From NCBI RefSeq assembly GCF_002964665.1, contig NZ_PQBZ01000034.1, positions 1,426,429 through 1,490,428 on the forward strand: a stretch of 64,000 bases of DNA. The letters are read 5' to 3'. The translations under genes and the position numbers were made by a program. This document shows, piece by piece, positions 39,270 to 48,566 of this stretch. The notes beneath the pieces were generated by a model. It saw only the letters and a program-made list of their open reading frames with translations. It was not told the origin of the DNA and ran no database searches. Position 1 is the stretch's first letter. Each line of letters opens with the position of its first letter. This DNA is from Pseudoalteromonas sp. T1lg23B (GTDB lineage Bacteria; Pseudomonadota; Gammaproteobacteria; Enterobacterales; Alteromonadaceae).

Positions 39270-40187
39270 TTACTGCTCACACAGCTTGGCCATTTCATTC
39301 AAAAACTGAATAGACGGCGCAAAGAAAGCGGCTCCCATATCGGCTTGGCTGTAATCCAATAACGGGTCATAACACTGTGCATTACCTAGCCTAGATGTTA
39401 AAATTTGCTCAAACCCCGAGCCGTTGCCAGAACAACTTAACCACAAACTTCCCTGCTCAAACACATCACCAAACGGCATACTTTGATCAAGGACCAAAGC
39501 CAGTCCATCTTCACCTTTTAACTCAGTCAAAGTCGCATGGCTATCAGGTTGTACAGGCTCCAGCAAAATATTATCTAGCCGCGTACGACCCATTAGCTGC
39601 TCTTGTTCTTCCAGAGGTAAACGTTGCCAAGCATCAATATCAAACTTCACCCGCATCACATGAATATAACTTCCCTGATCATCGCGACTTTGAGGGCTAT
39701 TAACCAAGGCCACCTGACGCTTAAAACGGCCATGTGGCGCATGACCACCGTATACAAAGCCGTTAAAATCTCTACCATCTAAAAAACGAAAACCACGAAC
39801 ATGGGCCACCAGCTCCACACTTGGTGCCAACATATGCAGCACACTTTGCGCAAATAGGTGGTTCACATCTTCTCGGTCCGAGCGGATAACATAAAGTAAA
39901 TCAAATGGCTGTGAATGCACCACATGTTCAGAGCTGGTCACGTTAGGAAAGCTCTTCAATTGCTCAGGTATGAACTCCGGATAGATATGCGGCCAGTATT
40001 GAGCTCCAATCGCAACAAAGCTCGAAACCATAGACTCTGAGAATCTGTCACTCAATTCATTTTGTAACCGTTCGCAGTTAGCTAGCGCAGCACGGACGAC
40101 CTCATCTTGGCCCTCCAGTACATTGAAAAATAAATGCAGCCCATGTAGGTTTGCCTCAGCACAGACCCCAGATTGTGCTTGCGCCAT
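39270..40187 (-). CDS. Dyp-type haem peroxidase (YfeX-like)
   Basis: The 305-residue protein has the Dyp signature: the distal Asp motif FLDGRDFNGF (about 130-140) and, further on, GSYIHVMRVKFDIDAWQRLP and MGRTRLDN. It has no Tat signal, so it is probably cytoplasmic, like YfeX. Substrate is unknown; proposed roles include dye or porphyrinogen oxidation. It is 25 bp downstream of the fbpC-like ATPase gene on the same strand and could be part of that iron-related operon. Confidence 0.9.
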   Translation of the reverse strand: MAQAQSGVCAEANLHGLHLFFNVLEGQDEVVRAALANCERLQNELSDRFSESMVSSFVAIGAQYWPHIYPEFIPEQLKSFPNVTSSEHVVHSQPFDLLYVIRSDREDVNHLFAQSVLHMLAPSVELVAHVRGFRFLDGRDFNGFVYGGHAPHGRFKRQVALVNSPQSRDDQGSYIHVMRVKFDIDAWQRLPLEEQEQLMGRTRLDNILLEPVQPDSHATLTELKGEDGLALVLDQSMPFGDVFEQGSLWLSCSGNGSGFEQILTSRLGNAQCYDPLLDYSQADMGAAFFAPSIQFLNEMAKLCEQ

Positions 40188-40212
40188 GCTTTTTCCTTTT
40201 GTTCATCTAGTG

Positions 40213-41244
40213 TTAAGAAAAGAAATTTACCGCATGTGCTTTAATTTTTAAAGAGACAGGTTGATTTGTATCTAATAATTGCTCTGCGGGTGCCGGAACT
40301 TCAAGTTGTTGATCAGCTACCTTTATATGATAGACGTATTCTGTGCCAATGAACCGTTGTTGTAATATTTCGACCTCTCCTTGCGGCGCATTGACCAATT
40401 CAATATGCTGTGGGCGTACATAAATTTGCCCTTGTTGTTCAGACTCGGACAGAGCGATTGATGAGCTCACCTCACCAAACCGAGTGGTCACACTTTGTCC
40501 GTTGTAACGGGTCGCATCGAGATAGATACCGCGTCCCAAAAATTCAGCAACAGCTTTGGTTTTTGGCTTTTGAAACAGAGATTTGGCACTATCCAATTGC
40601 GCAATTCTGCCTTCATGCATAATCGCGAGTTTATCTGCAAAGGCAAACGCTTCATCCTTTGAGTGACTCACAAAAATAGCCGAAACTTGTTGGTCTTTAA
40701 TGATGCTACGAATGTCATTGATTAACTGGAAGCGCACTTGCGTATCGATATTTGAAAATGGCTCATCCAACAGTAATAAATTCGGGCGATAAGCAAGTGC
40801 CCTTGCAATCGCAACACGCTGTTGTTGGCCACCCGACAGCTCGTGCGGATAACGCTTTTCTAACCCTTCTAAACGCACCAACTCCATCATTTGGGCCACT
40901 CGACTATGTCGTTCAGGTTTGCTTAATTTAGATAAACCAAAGGCAACATTCTGTGCCACATTGAGATGAGGAAAAAGCGCATAGTCTTGAAACATCATGC
41001 CGATATTACGATGTTGAGGCGCAACAAAAAGTTGCTTATGGCTCATACATTGGCCATTAATAGCGATACGCCCTTGTTGCGGCTTAATAAGCCCCGCGAT
41101 TGCTTTTAAGGTGGTTGTTTTACCGCATCCGCTCGCGCCCAGCAAACACACAATTTCATTGTGCGCCACATTCAGATCTAACTGAGAAATCACAGCTTGC
41201 TGTTGATATTGATACGATACCTTTTCTAATACAAGACTACTCAT
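40213..41244 (-). CDS. fbpC: Iron(III) ABC transporter ATPase (FbpC-like)
   Basis: ABC ATPase of 343 residues that powers ferric iron import from the periplasm. Motifs: Walker A LLGASGCGKTTTLK, signature LSGGQQQRVAIARA and Walker B LLLLDEPFSNID. A C-terminal TOBE-like regulatory domain at about 260-343 follows. Its start overlaps the end of the permease gene by four bases (ATGA), which shows coupling. The iron call depends on the binding protein of the same operon. Confidence 0.92.
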   Translation of the reverse strand: MSSLVLEKVSYQYQQQAVISQLDLNVAHNEIVCLLGASGCGKTTTLKAIAGLIKPQQGRIAINGQCMSHKQLFVAPQHRNIGMMFQDYALFPHLNVAQNVAFGLSKLSKPERHSRVAQMMELVRLEGLEKRYPHELSGGQQQRVAIARALAYRPNLLLLDEPFSNIDTQVRFQLINDIRSIIKDQQVSAIFVSHSKDEAFAFADKLAIMHEGRIAQLDSAKSLFQKPKTKAVAEFLGRGIYLDATRYNGQSVTTRFGEVSSSIALSESEQQGQIYVRPQHIELVNAPQGEVEILQQRFIGTEYVYHIKVADQQLEVPAPAEQLLDTNQPVSLKIKAHAVNFFS

Positions 41245-42857
41245 GAGCGGTGTTGTTCCATTGAACGATTAACGATATACAGCGGTACCAAACCCACTAA
41301 TACAATAAATAAGGCTGAAATTGAGGCCAGTTCCAATTGCTCATCACTCACATATTGAAACACATGAGTTGCGAGCGTTTCATAATTAAATGGCCTCAAC
41401 AATAAAGCAGCAGGCAACTCTTTCATACACTCGATGAAAACCAGTAAGGCTGCTGTAAGTATGCCGCGACGCAATAGCGGAAAATGCACCAAACTCAATG
41501 TTTGTAGCAAATTCTTACCCATACTTTGGCTTGCCATATCAAGCGATGGACTGATACGCACATAACTGGATTCAACCGCGCCGTGTGCAATGGCATAAAA
41601 GCGTACTATATAAGCGAAGATCATGGCAAAAATACTGCCACTGAGCAGCAGGCCAGGCTCGAAGCTTGTATTTGCGAACCACTGATTCAACTTATCATCT
41701 AACAGTGTAAGAGGAAGCAGTACGGCAATTGCCAAAACAGTCCCCGGCAGTGCATACCCAGTACTTGCAAATCGACCGGGCACAGTTTTACTGACATTAG
41801 TGCCTATGCGCTGGTAAAACACCACCAACAAGCTGAGCAATACCGCCACAGCACTGACCCAAATTGCGATTTGCAAACTTTGCCATGCATAAACAAAAAA
41901 CTCACTGCTCCAAGCTTGTTCAAAATAATCAATGGCATAGCCAACTAATATGGTAACAGGTAAAACAAACGCAATGAGTAAGATGATGGCACAATATGCC
42001 GTTGCTAACCATGCTCGCTTGCCAGTTAGGCAATACAGCGCTTCTTCATTCATACTTACCTGACGTTCATGAACGGTGTTACTTTTTCTACTAAAGCGCT
42101 CTAACAGTAATGAAATAAACAAAAACAGCAGCATGATCCCTGAAATTTTCGCCGCAGCCGTTAACGAATAATATCCCAACCAAGTGTCATATACAGCCGT
42201 CGTTAAAGTACTCACTGCAAAATAGTGGACCGTAGCAAAATCAGCCATGGTTTCCATACTGATCAACGCCAGCGCCGCCACCACAGCACCGCGCGCAAGT
42301 GGTAAGCTCACTTTGAAAAAACTCTGTATAGGATTGAGCCCCATCAATTGACTGGCCTGAACTAATTTAAAAGACTGCTCTCGTAATGCTGTTTTAAAAA
42401 TCAAGTATAAGTATGGATACAACACCAGCGCTATCATCACAATAGCGCCTGGCAAGGTGCGAATATCAAAAAACCAGTAATCTGCAGGCGACTGCCAACC
42501 AAACCAGTTCCGCAGTGTTACTTGCACGGGACCTGCATAGTCGAGTAAGTCTGTGTAAATATAGGCGATAATATACGTCGGCATCGCTAGAGGTAGCATC
42601 ATAGCCCATTCAAAAAAACGTCGCCCAGGAAACTGGCAATATGCGGCAAGCCATCCCAAAGGCAGTGCAATAATACAACTTAATGCGATCACACCTAAGA
42701 TAAGCAATACGGTATTACTGATGTAATCCCACAGGACGGTATCCCACAGGTGAGAAAACACCTCCGAGTCACCTTGTAATGATTCAAAAATTAAAAACGC
42801 CAATGGGGTCGATAAGCACACGCCTATCGACCAAGCAATGACTTGCCACCTAGACAA
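41241..42857 (-). CDS. fbpB: Iron(III) ABC transporter permease (FbpB-like, fused two-domain)
   Basis: The 538-residue inner-membrane protein has about twelve hydrophobic segments in two homologous halves, each with the permease loop typical of binding-protein-dependent transporters. This is the fused arrangement known for Fe(III) permeases. The start is TTG with AAGGGG seven bases upstream; the only nearby ATG runs into a stop. It begins 16 bp after the binding protein gene and overlaps fbpC. Confidence 0.92.
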   Translation of the reverse strand: MSRWQVIAWSIGVCLSTPLAFLIFESLQGDSEVFSHLWDTVLWDYISNTVLLILGVIALSCIIALPLGWLAAYCQFPGRRFFEWAMMLPLAMPTYIIAYIYTDLLDYAGPVQVTLRNWFGWQSPADYWFFDIRTLPGAIVMIALVLYPYLYLIFKTALREQSFKLVQASQLMGLNPIQSFFKVSLPLARGAVVAALALISMETMADFATVHYFAVSTLTTAVYDTWLGYYSLTAAAKISGIMLLFLFISLLLERFSRKSNTVHERQVSMNEEALYCLTGKRAWLATAYCAIILLIAFVLPVTILVGYAIDYFEQAWSSEFFVYAWQSLQIAIWVSAVAVLLSLLVVFYQRIGTNVSKTVPGRFASTGYALPGTVLAIAVLLPLTLLDDKLNQWFANTSFEPGLLLSGSIFAMIFAYIVRFYAIAHGAVESSYVRISPSLDMASQSMGKNLLQTLSLVHFPLLRRGILTAALLVFIECMKELPAALLLRPFNYETLATHVFQYVSDEQLELASISALFIVLVGLVPLYIVNRSMEQHRS

Positions 42858-42873
42858 ACATTAACCCCTTGTT

Positions 42874-43878
42874 TTACAGATCGAACTTAACTTCATCAAT
42901 CAGTCTAAGTGCAACTGGACGATATTTTGCAATCTCGGATAACGCCAAAGCGTCCTCTTTAAATGTGCCCCATGACTCAACGAGCGGAGATAATTTAACA
43001 CCCGGTTTTACTGGATATTCCATATTAACCGAAGCATACATGCTTTGCGCTTCATCGCTGGTCATAAACTCGATAAGTTTTAGTGCATTGGCAGCGTTTT
43101 TTGCGTATTTGGTCATGACCACACCCGAAACATTCAGATGTGAACCACGGTTTTCTTGATTAGGAAAGTTGATAAATACAGAATCCGCCCAAGCCTTTTG
43201 TTTTTCATCCGTCAGCATTTTTCCGAAGTAGTAACTATTACCCAGCGCTAAATCACATAACCCTTCTTTAACTGCTTTTACTTGAGCCCTATCGTTGCCC
43301 TGTGGCTTACGCGCTAAGTTAGCTTTTACATCAAGCAACCACTGCTTAGTATATGCTTCACCATGGTGTGCGACCATAGAAGCAACTAAGCCCAGATTGT
43401 ATGGATGCTTACCTGAACGCGTACAGATTTTACCGCGATATTTAGGATCTGCTAACGATTCGTATGTGAGCGACTTTAACTCACCCAAACGCTCTTTAGA
43501 TGAATACACATTACGTACACGTTTGGTCAATGCAACCCAATCGCCTTGTGGGTCTCGAAATGCAGCAGGAATACTTTCAGAAACTAATTTACTTTCTATT
43601 GGTTGGGTTAAACCCAGCTCTTCTAGTTGGATCAATGCACTAAAATTCGACGTTAGCACCAGATCCGCTCGGCTATGCTGGCCTTCTCGCTTTACACGTT
43701 CAATTAACCCCTTTTTAGCAAAAACCACATTGGTTTTAATACCCGTTTGTGCCGTGAATTTATCTAAAATAGGTTGGATCAGAAAAGGTTGGCGAAAAGA
43801 GTAAATATTCACTTCTTCATCAGCCATAACTGGCGTGCATACTAACGTGGTAAAAAGAACAGCGAGCAGTCGCTTCAT
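42874..43878 (-). CDS. fbpA: Iron(III) ABC transporter substrate-binding protein (FbpA-like)
   Basis: The 334-residue periplasmic protein has a signal peptide (about 1-20, ending VMA). The adjacent tyrosines that bind Fe(III) in this family are seen in LGNSYYFGKM. N-terminal VNIYSFRQPFLIQPIL and C-terminal MTSDEAQSMYASVNMEYPV fit the family. I chose the ATG at 43878, with GGAG seven bases upstream. It heads a fbpABC-type operon that may also include the Dyp peroxidase. Confidence 0.92.
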   Translation of the reverse strand: MKRLLAVLFTTLVCTPVMADEEVNIYSFRQPFLIQPILDKFTAQTGIKTNVVFAKKGLIERVKREGQHSRADLVLTSNFSALIQLEELGLTQPIESKLVSESIPAAFRDPQGDWVALTKRVRNVYSSKERLGELKSLTYESLADPKYRGKICTRSGKHPYNLGLVASMVAHHGEAYTKQWLLDVKANLARKPQGNDRAQVKAVKEGLCDLALGNSYYFGKMLTDEKQKAWADSVFINFPNQENRGSHLNVSGVVMTKYAKNAANALKLIEFMTSDEAQSMYASVNMEYPVKPGVKLSPLVESWGTFKEDALALSEIAKYRPVALRLIDEVKFDL

Positions 43879-44007
43879 AATCAAGCTCCAATATAATGTT
43901 TATTCTTATTCAGGCAATTCTAACCTGTATCGAAGTATTGTACACCCGTTCAGCCCGACTATTCACCTGCATCACGCTGAACGATTGCGGCCAGATTGGA
44001 ATTTACA

Positions 44008-44025
44008 TGTGAGATATATCTCACT
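44008..44025. promoter_or_regulatory. GacA/UvrY binding box upstream of csrB
   Basis: The 18-bp palindrome TGTGAGATATATCTCACT matches the UvrY/GacA form TGTGAG-N6-CTCACA with one change. It lies about 160 bp before the predicted start of the CsrB-type RNA, the distance seen for the activating site of csrB in enteric bacteria and vibrios. Confidence 0.75.
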
Positions 44026-44183
44026 GAGTACTAGGCGATCAAGGAAGCGGCTGTTGTTTATATCACCAAAAAACCCATAACATACTGATAAATATAAGAC
44101 TTTATAGTTTATTGGTAATTAAGTCTAAATTTAATAAGCGATAGCTACCTAGAGTCCAAAGCTGAATCACTTATACTTAATAA

Positions 44184-44670
44184 CAAGTTCAGGAGAACGT
44201 CAGTTGATTAGCAAGCTGAATGCTCGGGTTGGATACCCAGCTTACTAGGAAGGTAGGCATAATGGAAGAAACACGATGGATGCGTGTAGTGTCGAATTGA
44301 TGTGAACAGGAAGTTCCCGTCGTTGCAGTGAAGCAAAAAGGACCCGCTACAGGAGTGGCGTTGAGAGGTAACAAGCTTCTCATTTGGAAATTGGAAGTCC
44401 GAGGATTAAGTTAGCAGGATTAGAGCCATTGGCTCATAACAGGGACTCAAAAGGACGTTGGTCAAGGACATACAGCAGGAAGCTGTTATCAATGGAAGGA
44501 ACGCATGGAGCACAAGGAAGATGAGGACATTAGCAGGATGCTAGATTTCGCAGAAACATAACGCCAAGCGAAACCAAGGAACTGGACGAAATTAGGAGTT
44601 GAAAATTTCAACATAGCAGGACGCTATAAAAGATTCCGTCAGCGCGACTCATTGAGTCGCGCTTCTTTGT
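44184..44670 (+). ncRNA. csrB: CsrB-type regulatory small RNA (sequesters CsrA)
   Basis: The region holds 26 GGA trinucleotides in about 440 bases, many in AGGA context. Several sit in loops of short hairpins: GGGT-ACCC around TGGAT (44227-44237), GAAC-GTTC around AGGAA (44304-44316), CGCTAC-GTGGCG around AGGA (44345-44360), ACAGC-GCTGT (44472-44486), TAGC-GCTA (44531-44543) and ATAGC-GCTAT (44613-44627). It ends in a strong terminator: GCGCGACTC paired with GAGTCGCGC, then TTCTTTGTTT. A -10-like TATACT lies at 44172-44177 with no good -35, fitting activator dependence. The whole is 480-490 bases. CsrB RNAs titrate the translational regulator CsrA. Confidence 0.9.
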
Positions 44671-44782
44671 TTCTGGGCCTTAATATTTCGTTCTTTAAGC
44701 GCTTTCCAATTGACTTTGAGCGCTAATCACACCTTCGGTAATAAATAAAAGCGCTGGCTAAGTATATTTACGGTGTAAGTTT

Positions 44783-45451
44783 TTAGCCCTTTTGGCGTTT
44801 TCCCTTTAGGTAAGCATCTCGAAAGTCAATAAAATGCTCGGTGAGTAAGTTCGCTGCCTCAACTTCACCATTTTGCTCCAACACCACACAGGCGACCTCT
44901 GCGGTACCAAGTTGATGCGCATGAGGTGCCACACGTAGCTTATAATCAGACAAAGATTGAGGGGAAATAGACAGTACGGGCATCCCTTCTAGATACGGGC
45001 TTTTACGAAACATTTTTTTGGCTTCGCGCCAAGTGCCATCCAAAAAGATATATAAAGGTGTTTTATTGGCCTCTCGTACCACATGTTCAATGACTCGCTC
45101 AGCTTCTACATTGTCAGCAGGAAACACCACCACAGGTTGATATTTAGGATCAGCTAACAAGGCTAACAAGGCTGGGTCCGGCTCTGTTCTATCCCACCTA
45201 AAAGCATGATTGTCAGGAATAATATCCGCAATTAAGCGACCTGTATTTGATGGCTTGAAGCTTTCGTTATGGTACATTAGCAAGCACACTGCGCTATGGC
45301 AGTTGTGTGCTACACGAATGCCGCTGCATATACACAAACTTTGTGCTAATAAGCAAGTTTCACAACGACTTAGTTTTGAACCTCTGGCCTTATATTCACG
45401 TTTTGCCGCGGCTATTTGCTGTTGGCGTAAAGCCAATACAGAATTGTTCAC
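44783..45451 (-). CDS. tapT: tRNA-uridine aminocarboxypropyltransferase TapT (DTW domain)
   Basis: TapT makes acp3U47 in tRNA from SAM. The 222-residue protein has the DTW/TDD signature YIFLDGTWREAKKMFRKSPY and the N-terminal cysteine cluster CETCLLAQSLCIC, typical of YfiP. It is divergent from the GNAT gene with 68 bp between and has the CsrB gene behind it. Confidence 0.9.
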   Translation of the reverse strand: MNNSVLALRQQQIAAAKREYKARGSKLSRCETCLLAQSLCICSGIRVAHNCHSAVCLLMYHNESFKPSNTGRLIADIIPDNHAFRWDRTEPDPALLALLADPKYQPVVVFPADNVEAERVIEHVVREANKTPLYIFLDGTWREAKKMFRKSPYLEGMPVLSISPQSLSDYKLRVAPHAHQLGTAEVACVVLEQNGEVEAANLLTEHFIDFRDAYLKGKRQKG

Positions 45452-45519
45452 TGAACACCCTCATGTAGATTGGGCGCGTATTGTAATCAAATTCACATAT
45501 AAAAGCAGTAGGAGATAAG

Positions 45520-46059
45520 ATGAATATTACCAACTCAGAACGCTTGAGCTATCGCCTCATGGACGCAAATGACGCACCATTGCTATTTGAACTCGATCAA
45601 GACCCAGCTGTGATGAAATACATCAATGGCGGTACTCCCAATTCTATGGAAGACATCGAGAACATCTTCATTCCCCGTCTAAACGCTTTTAGTAATCCAG
45701 AACAAGGCTGGGGTCTATGGCAAGTAAACGTGTCCGAGACACAACAATTTATCGGTTGGGTCTTAGTACGCCCCATGGGATTCTTTAATGGTGAGCGTGA
45801 TGATAGTGATTTAGAACTAGGTTGGCGTTTTAAGCAATGCACTTGGGGTAAAGGCTATGCCACTGAAGCCGCTTCACATATTGCACAAGCACTGAGCTCT
45901 AACCCAGAGATTGACTCATTCTCAGCGACAGCGCTTGCTGATAACGAAGCTTCAATCAACATAATGAAAAAACTGGGTATGTCTTTTGTTAAAGAATACA
46001 TCCATCGTGACCCACTCGGTGATATGGAAGCTGTGCTATATCGGAAAAACTTAGGCTAA
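45520..46059 (+). CDS. GNAT-family N-acetyltransferase (RimJ/RimL-like)
   Basis: The 179-residue protein has the acetyl-CoA binding pattern of the RimJ group: LELGWRFKQCTWGKGYATEA and LADNEASINIMKKLGMSFV. The acceptor is unknown; members modify ribosomal proteins, antibiotics or metabolites. It is followed 33 bp later by a DUF2750 gene on the same strand. Confidence 0.85.
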   Translation: MNITNSERLSYRLMDANDAPLLFELDQDPAVMKYINGGTPNSMEDIENIFIPRLNAFSNPEQGWGLWQVNVSETQQFIGWVLVRPMGFFNGERDDSDLELGWRFKQCTWGKGYATEAASHIAQALSSNPEIDSFSATALADNEASINIMKKLGMSFVKEYIHRDPLGDMEAVLYRKNLG

Positions 46060-46092
46060 GATTAACTTATTCACCGTCGGCCGCTACTAATA

Positions 46093-46494
46093 ATGGATAA
46101 AAATATGAATACGCCCATTAACTCAGATCGTATTAAAGCGATGTTAAATAATGATAACGCGCAACGTTATAAATACTTAATCAAAGAAGTCACCCAAAGT
46201 GAACAGATTTGGATTTTGACCGATGAACATGGCTGTGTGATGCTCAACAGTGATAGCGAAGACTGTGTGCCTATTTGGCCCAACAAGGAATTTGCCGAAT
46301 TATGGGCAACGGGTGATTGGAAAGATTGTGAACCTCAGGCCATTAGCCTCAAAAAGTGGCATGCAAAATGGACCGATGGACTGGCCGACGATGAGCTATC
46401 AATTGCGGTATTTCCGCTCCCAGATCAGGAAGGTTTAATTGTTGACCCAGATGAATTTGATTTCGAGTTAGAACAATTTAGAAAACGGCTATAG
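46093..46494 (+). CDS. DUF2750 domain-containing protein
   Basis: A small soluble acidic protein of 133 residues with the DUF2750 pattern (QIWILTDEHGCVMLNSDSED, VPIWPNKEFAELWATGDWKD, WTDGLADDELSIAVFPLPDQ). Function unknown. The ATG at 46105 is another possible start. A long hairpin follows the gene. Confidence 0.75.
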   Translation: MDKNMNTPINSDRIKAMLNNDNAQRYKYLIKEVTQSEQIWILTDEHGCVMLNSDSEDCVPIWPNKEFAELWATGDWKDCEPQAISLKKWHAKWTDGLADDELSIAVFPLPDQEGLIVDPDEFDFELEQFRKRL

Positions 46495-46502
46495 ACAATG
46501 TC

Positions 46503-46538
46503 GTGACGGAGCAAATCGTTAAGACTGTTGCTCTGTCA
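46503..46538. other. Long hairpin between convergent DUF2750 and LysR genes
   Basis: GTGACGGAGCAA pairs with TTGCTCTGTCAC (one G-T pair) around a 12-base loop. No T run follows on either strand, so it is not a classic terminator. It overlaps the end of the LysR gene. Confidence 0.5.
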
Positions 46539-47475
46539 CATTCAATAGATGTAATTCGTTTTCAGTCCAAGGGCTCTGTAGATAACGCTCTAAATGTGAT
46601 GCAGCGAAGCGTAAAAAAGACTTAGCCGAGTGAGAAATATGCCTATCGGTTCGCACAACAAAATACCAGTGACTTGCTAGGTTGGTATCACATACGTCTA
46701 GCTTTGCAATATTTGATTGGTCTAGTCCCAAAACGTGCTCTGAGAGCACTGCAACGCCCATTCCAGCGCTCACCGCTTCACGAATAGCTTCATTACTGGC
46801 CATTTTTACGCTATTGGACAGCACCAAACCTCGACTTTGTAGTTCACTTTCAAACAACATTCGTGTCGCAGAACCTGACTCACGCAACAAGAAACGGTGT
46901 TTAACAACATCTGCAAGCGTAAGCCCTACCCTGTGTGACAACGAGTGATTTTTCGGCGCGATAAATACTAGCGGATTCTTCAGAAACCTCGCAGCCTGTG
47001 CATGTTCTAGCGTCGGTGGATGGCTAAAAACATAAAGATCATCTTCACCGCGCTCAAAACGACTCAACACATGCTCCCGATTTCCAACCTCAACATGCAT
47101 CTCAACATTTGGATGTGTGGCGCTAAATGGCCCATACAGCTTCGGTAAAATATACTGTGCGGTGTTAACCATCGCGATACGGCAATGTCCTCGCTCTCCA
47201 CCACGCAGCTCTTCGAGATACCCTTGATAATCTTCAAAGTGACCAAACACTTGCTGACAAGTTTGAAATAACCTTAATCCCGCATCGGTGGGATGCAAAC
47301 GTTGTTGATAGGTATAAAAAAGCGGTTCCGCAACGGCTTCTTGCAAGCGTTTGATCTGCAAAGACACCGTCGGTTGCGTCAGGTGTAAACGTCGAGCAGT
47401 TTCACTGATCGAGCCACTTTTCACCACACTCATGAACACTTCTAGTAGCCGGAATGACACATGCCTTAAATCCAT
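46519..47475 (-). CDS. LysR-family regulator divergent from an SbtA-like transporter gene
   Basis: The 318-residue protein has an N-terminal helix-turn-helix (SGSISETARRLHLTQPTVSLQIKRLQ) and a C-terminal substrate-binding domain. It resembles CbbR/CmpR-type regulators in sequence style (FVAPKNHSL-like stretch, TRMLFESELQSRGL). It is divergent from the SbtA-like gene with 112 bp between, so regulation of that gene is likely. Confidence 0.88.
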   Translation of the reverse strand: MDLRHVSFRLLEVFMSVVKSGSISETARRLHLTQPTVSLQIKRLQEAVAEPLFYTYQQRLHPTDAGLRLFQTCQQVFGHFEDYQGYLEELRGGERGHCRIAMVNTAQYILPKLYGPFSATHPNVEMHVEVGNREHVLSRFERGEDDLYVFSHPPTLEHAQAARFLKNPLVFIAPKNHSLSHRVGLTLADVVKHRFLLRESGSATRMLFESELQSRGLVLSNSVKMASNEAIREAVSAGMGVAVLSEHVLGLDQSNIAKLDVCDTNLASHWYFVVRTDRHISHSAKSFLRFAASHLERYLQSPWTENELHLLNVTEQQS

Positions 47476-47587
47476 TTCACCACCTATAGATATTTATCTA
47501 TATTTAATAAGCAATTATTTTATTTTTATCTATCATAAATTCGCTCTAAGATCTTGTCCACATATTGAAATGAACGAGGGATACACC

Positions 47588-48534
47588 ATGCCTGATATTG
47601 TGGTTATGTTTTTTATTTTGGGTCTCACTGCTGGAATATTGCGTTCCGATCTGGCAATCCCTAAAGCAACATACGAAACGCTGAGCCTATTGCTCATGCT
47701 GACCATAGGTTTAAAGGGCGGTATGGTCTTCATGGTAATCTCAGCTGGACCTTGCTCCCGGAGATGGCCACAGTGATGTTGCTTGGAGCATTGATCCCCT
47801 TAACCCTTTACCCTGTACTTAAACACCTCATTCAGCTGTCTACTGCAAACAGCGCCAGTATTGCCGCTCACTATGGTTCGGTAAGCGCAGGCACCTTTGC
47901 TGTTGCCCTAGCCTATGCCGAGTCGCAGCAACTTCAGGTGGGCGCAGAAGTGACCCTATATCTAGTTTTACTCGAGTTGCCAGCCATTATTGTCGGCCTT
48001 TTGCTATATCGTCGCTTTGGCGATGGCACCGACACTCGCAGTACTTTGTCACTTAAACATGTGTGGCATGAAACGCTCACTAATAAAAGCGTTATATTGC
48101 TTGTCGGCGGCGTCATCATTGGCATGATGTATGGCACTCAACAAGGTAGCCAAGTCACCAGCCTACTGACCAATAGTTTTAAGGTTGTATTAGCACTGTT
48201 TTTATTAGAGATGGGGCTTACCGCAGCGCAAACGCTGCGACCGACGCCTTGGCATCATTGGAAACTCGCAAGCTTCGCGCTACTCACCCCAATGGCGCTT
48301 GGCAGTGTTGGTGTGGGGGTCGGTACTTTGTTAGGACTTGAATTGGGCTCAGTGGTCATATTGGCAAGCCTTGTTGCAAGCGCATCCTACATTGCTGCGC
48401 CTGCCGCTATCAAAGCGGCCATTCCTGATGCGGATATTGGTCTGGCGATGCTCAGTTCATTAGGGCTGACATTTCCGTTTAACGTGATCATTGGAATTGG
48501 CGTGTACCATCAACTGGCATTGAGCGTTCACTAA
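47588..48534 (+). pseudogene. SbtA-like sodium-dependent bicarbonate transporter, frameshifted
   Basis: SbtA-family permeases import bicarbonate with sodium. The first part (from the ATG at 47588) has MFFILGLTAGILRSDLAIP and TIGLKGGM. The next frame then continues as GLHGNLSWTLLPEM and several membrane segments to VIIGIGVYHQLALSVH. A single missing base after the ATG codon at 47723-47725 (probably one G) explains the break; the restored protein is about 315 residues, normal for the family. It may be a real mutation or a sequencing error. A divergent LysR regulator lies next to it. Confidence 0.85.
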
Positions 48535-48542
48535 AGCGTAAC

Positions 48543-48566
48543 AGCCCAGTTAAATCTGGGCTTTTC
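48543..48566. terminator. Terminator between the SbtA-like gene and manB
   Basis: AGCCCAG pairs with CTGGGCT, followed by TTTT on the plus strand. It touches the stop codon of the convergent manB. Confidence 0.75.

Noticed and set aside
43890..43915. Possible Fur box upstream of fbpA
   Set aside because: The AT-rich GAATAAGAATAAACATTAT only partly fits the Fur consensus; too weak to list, although iron control of the operon is expected.
44008..44025. Palindrome read as a CRP site
   Set aside because: The two TGTGA/TCAC half-sites are eight bases apart rather than six; the GacA/UvrY form fits better.
44189..44383. Open frame of 64 codons on the minus strand
   Set aside because: It is antisense to the CsrB-type RNA and has no family resemblance.
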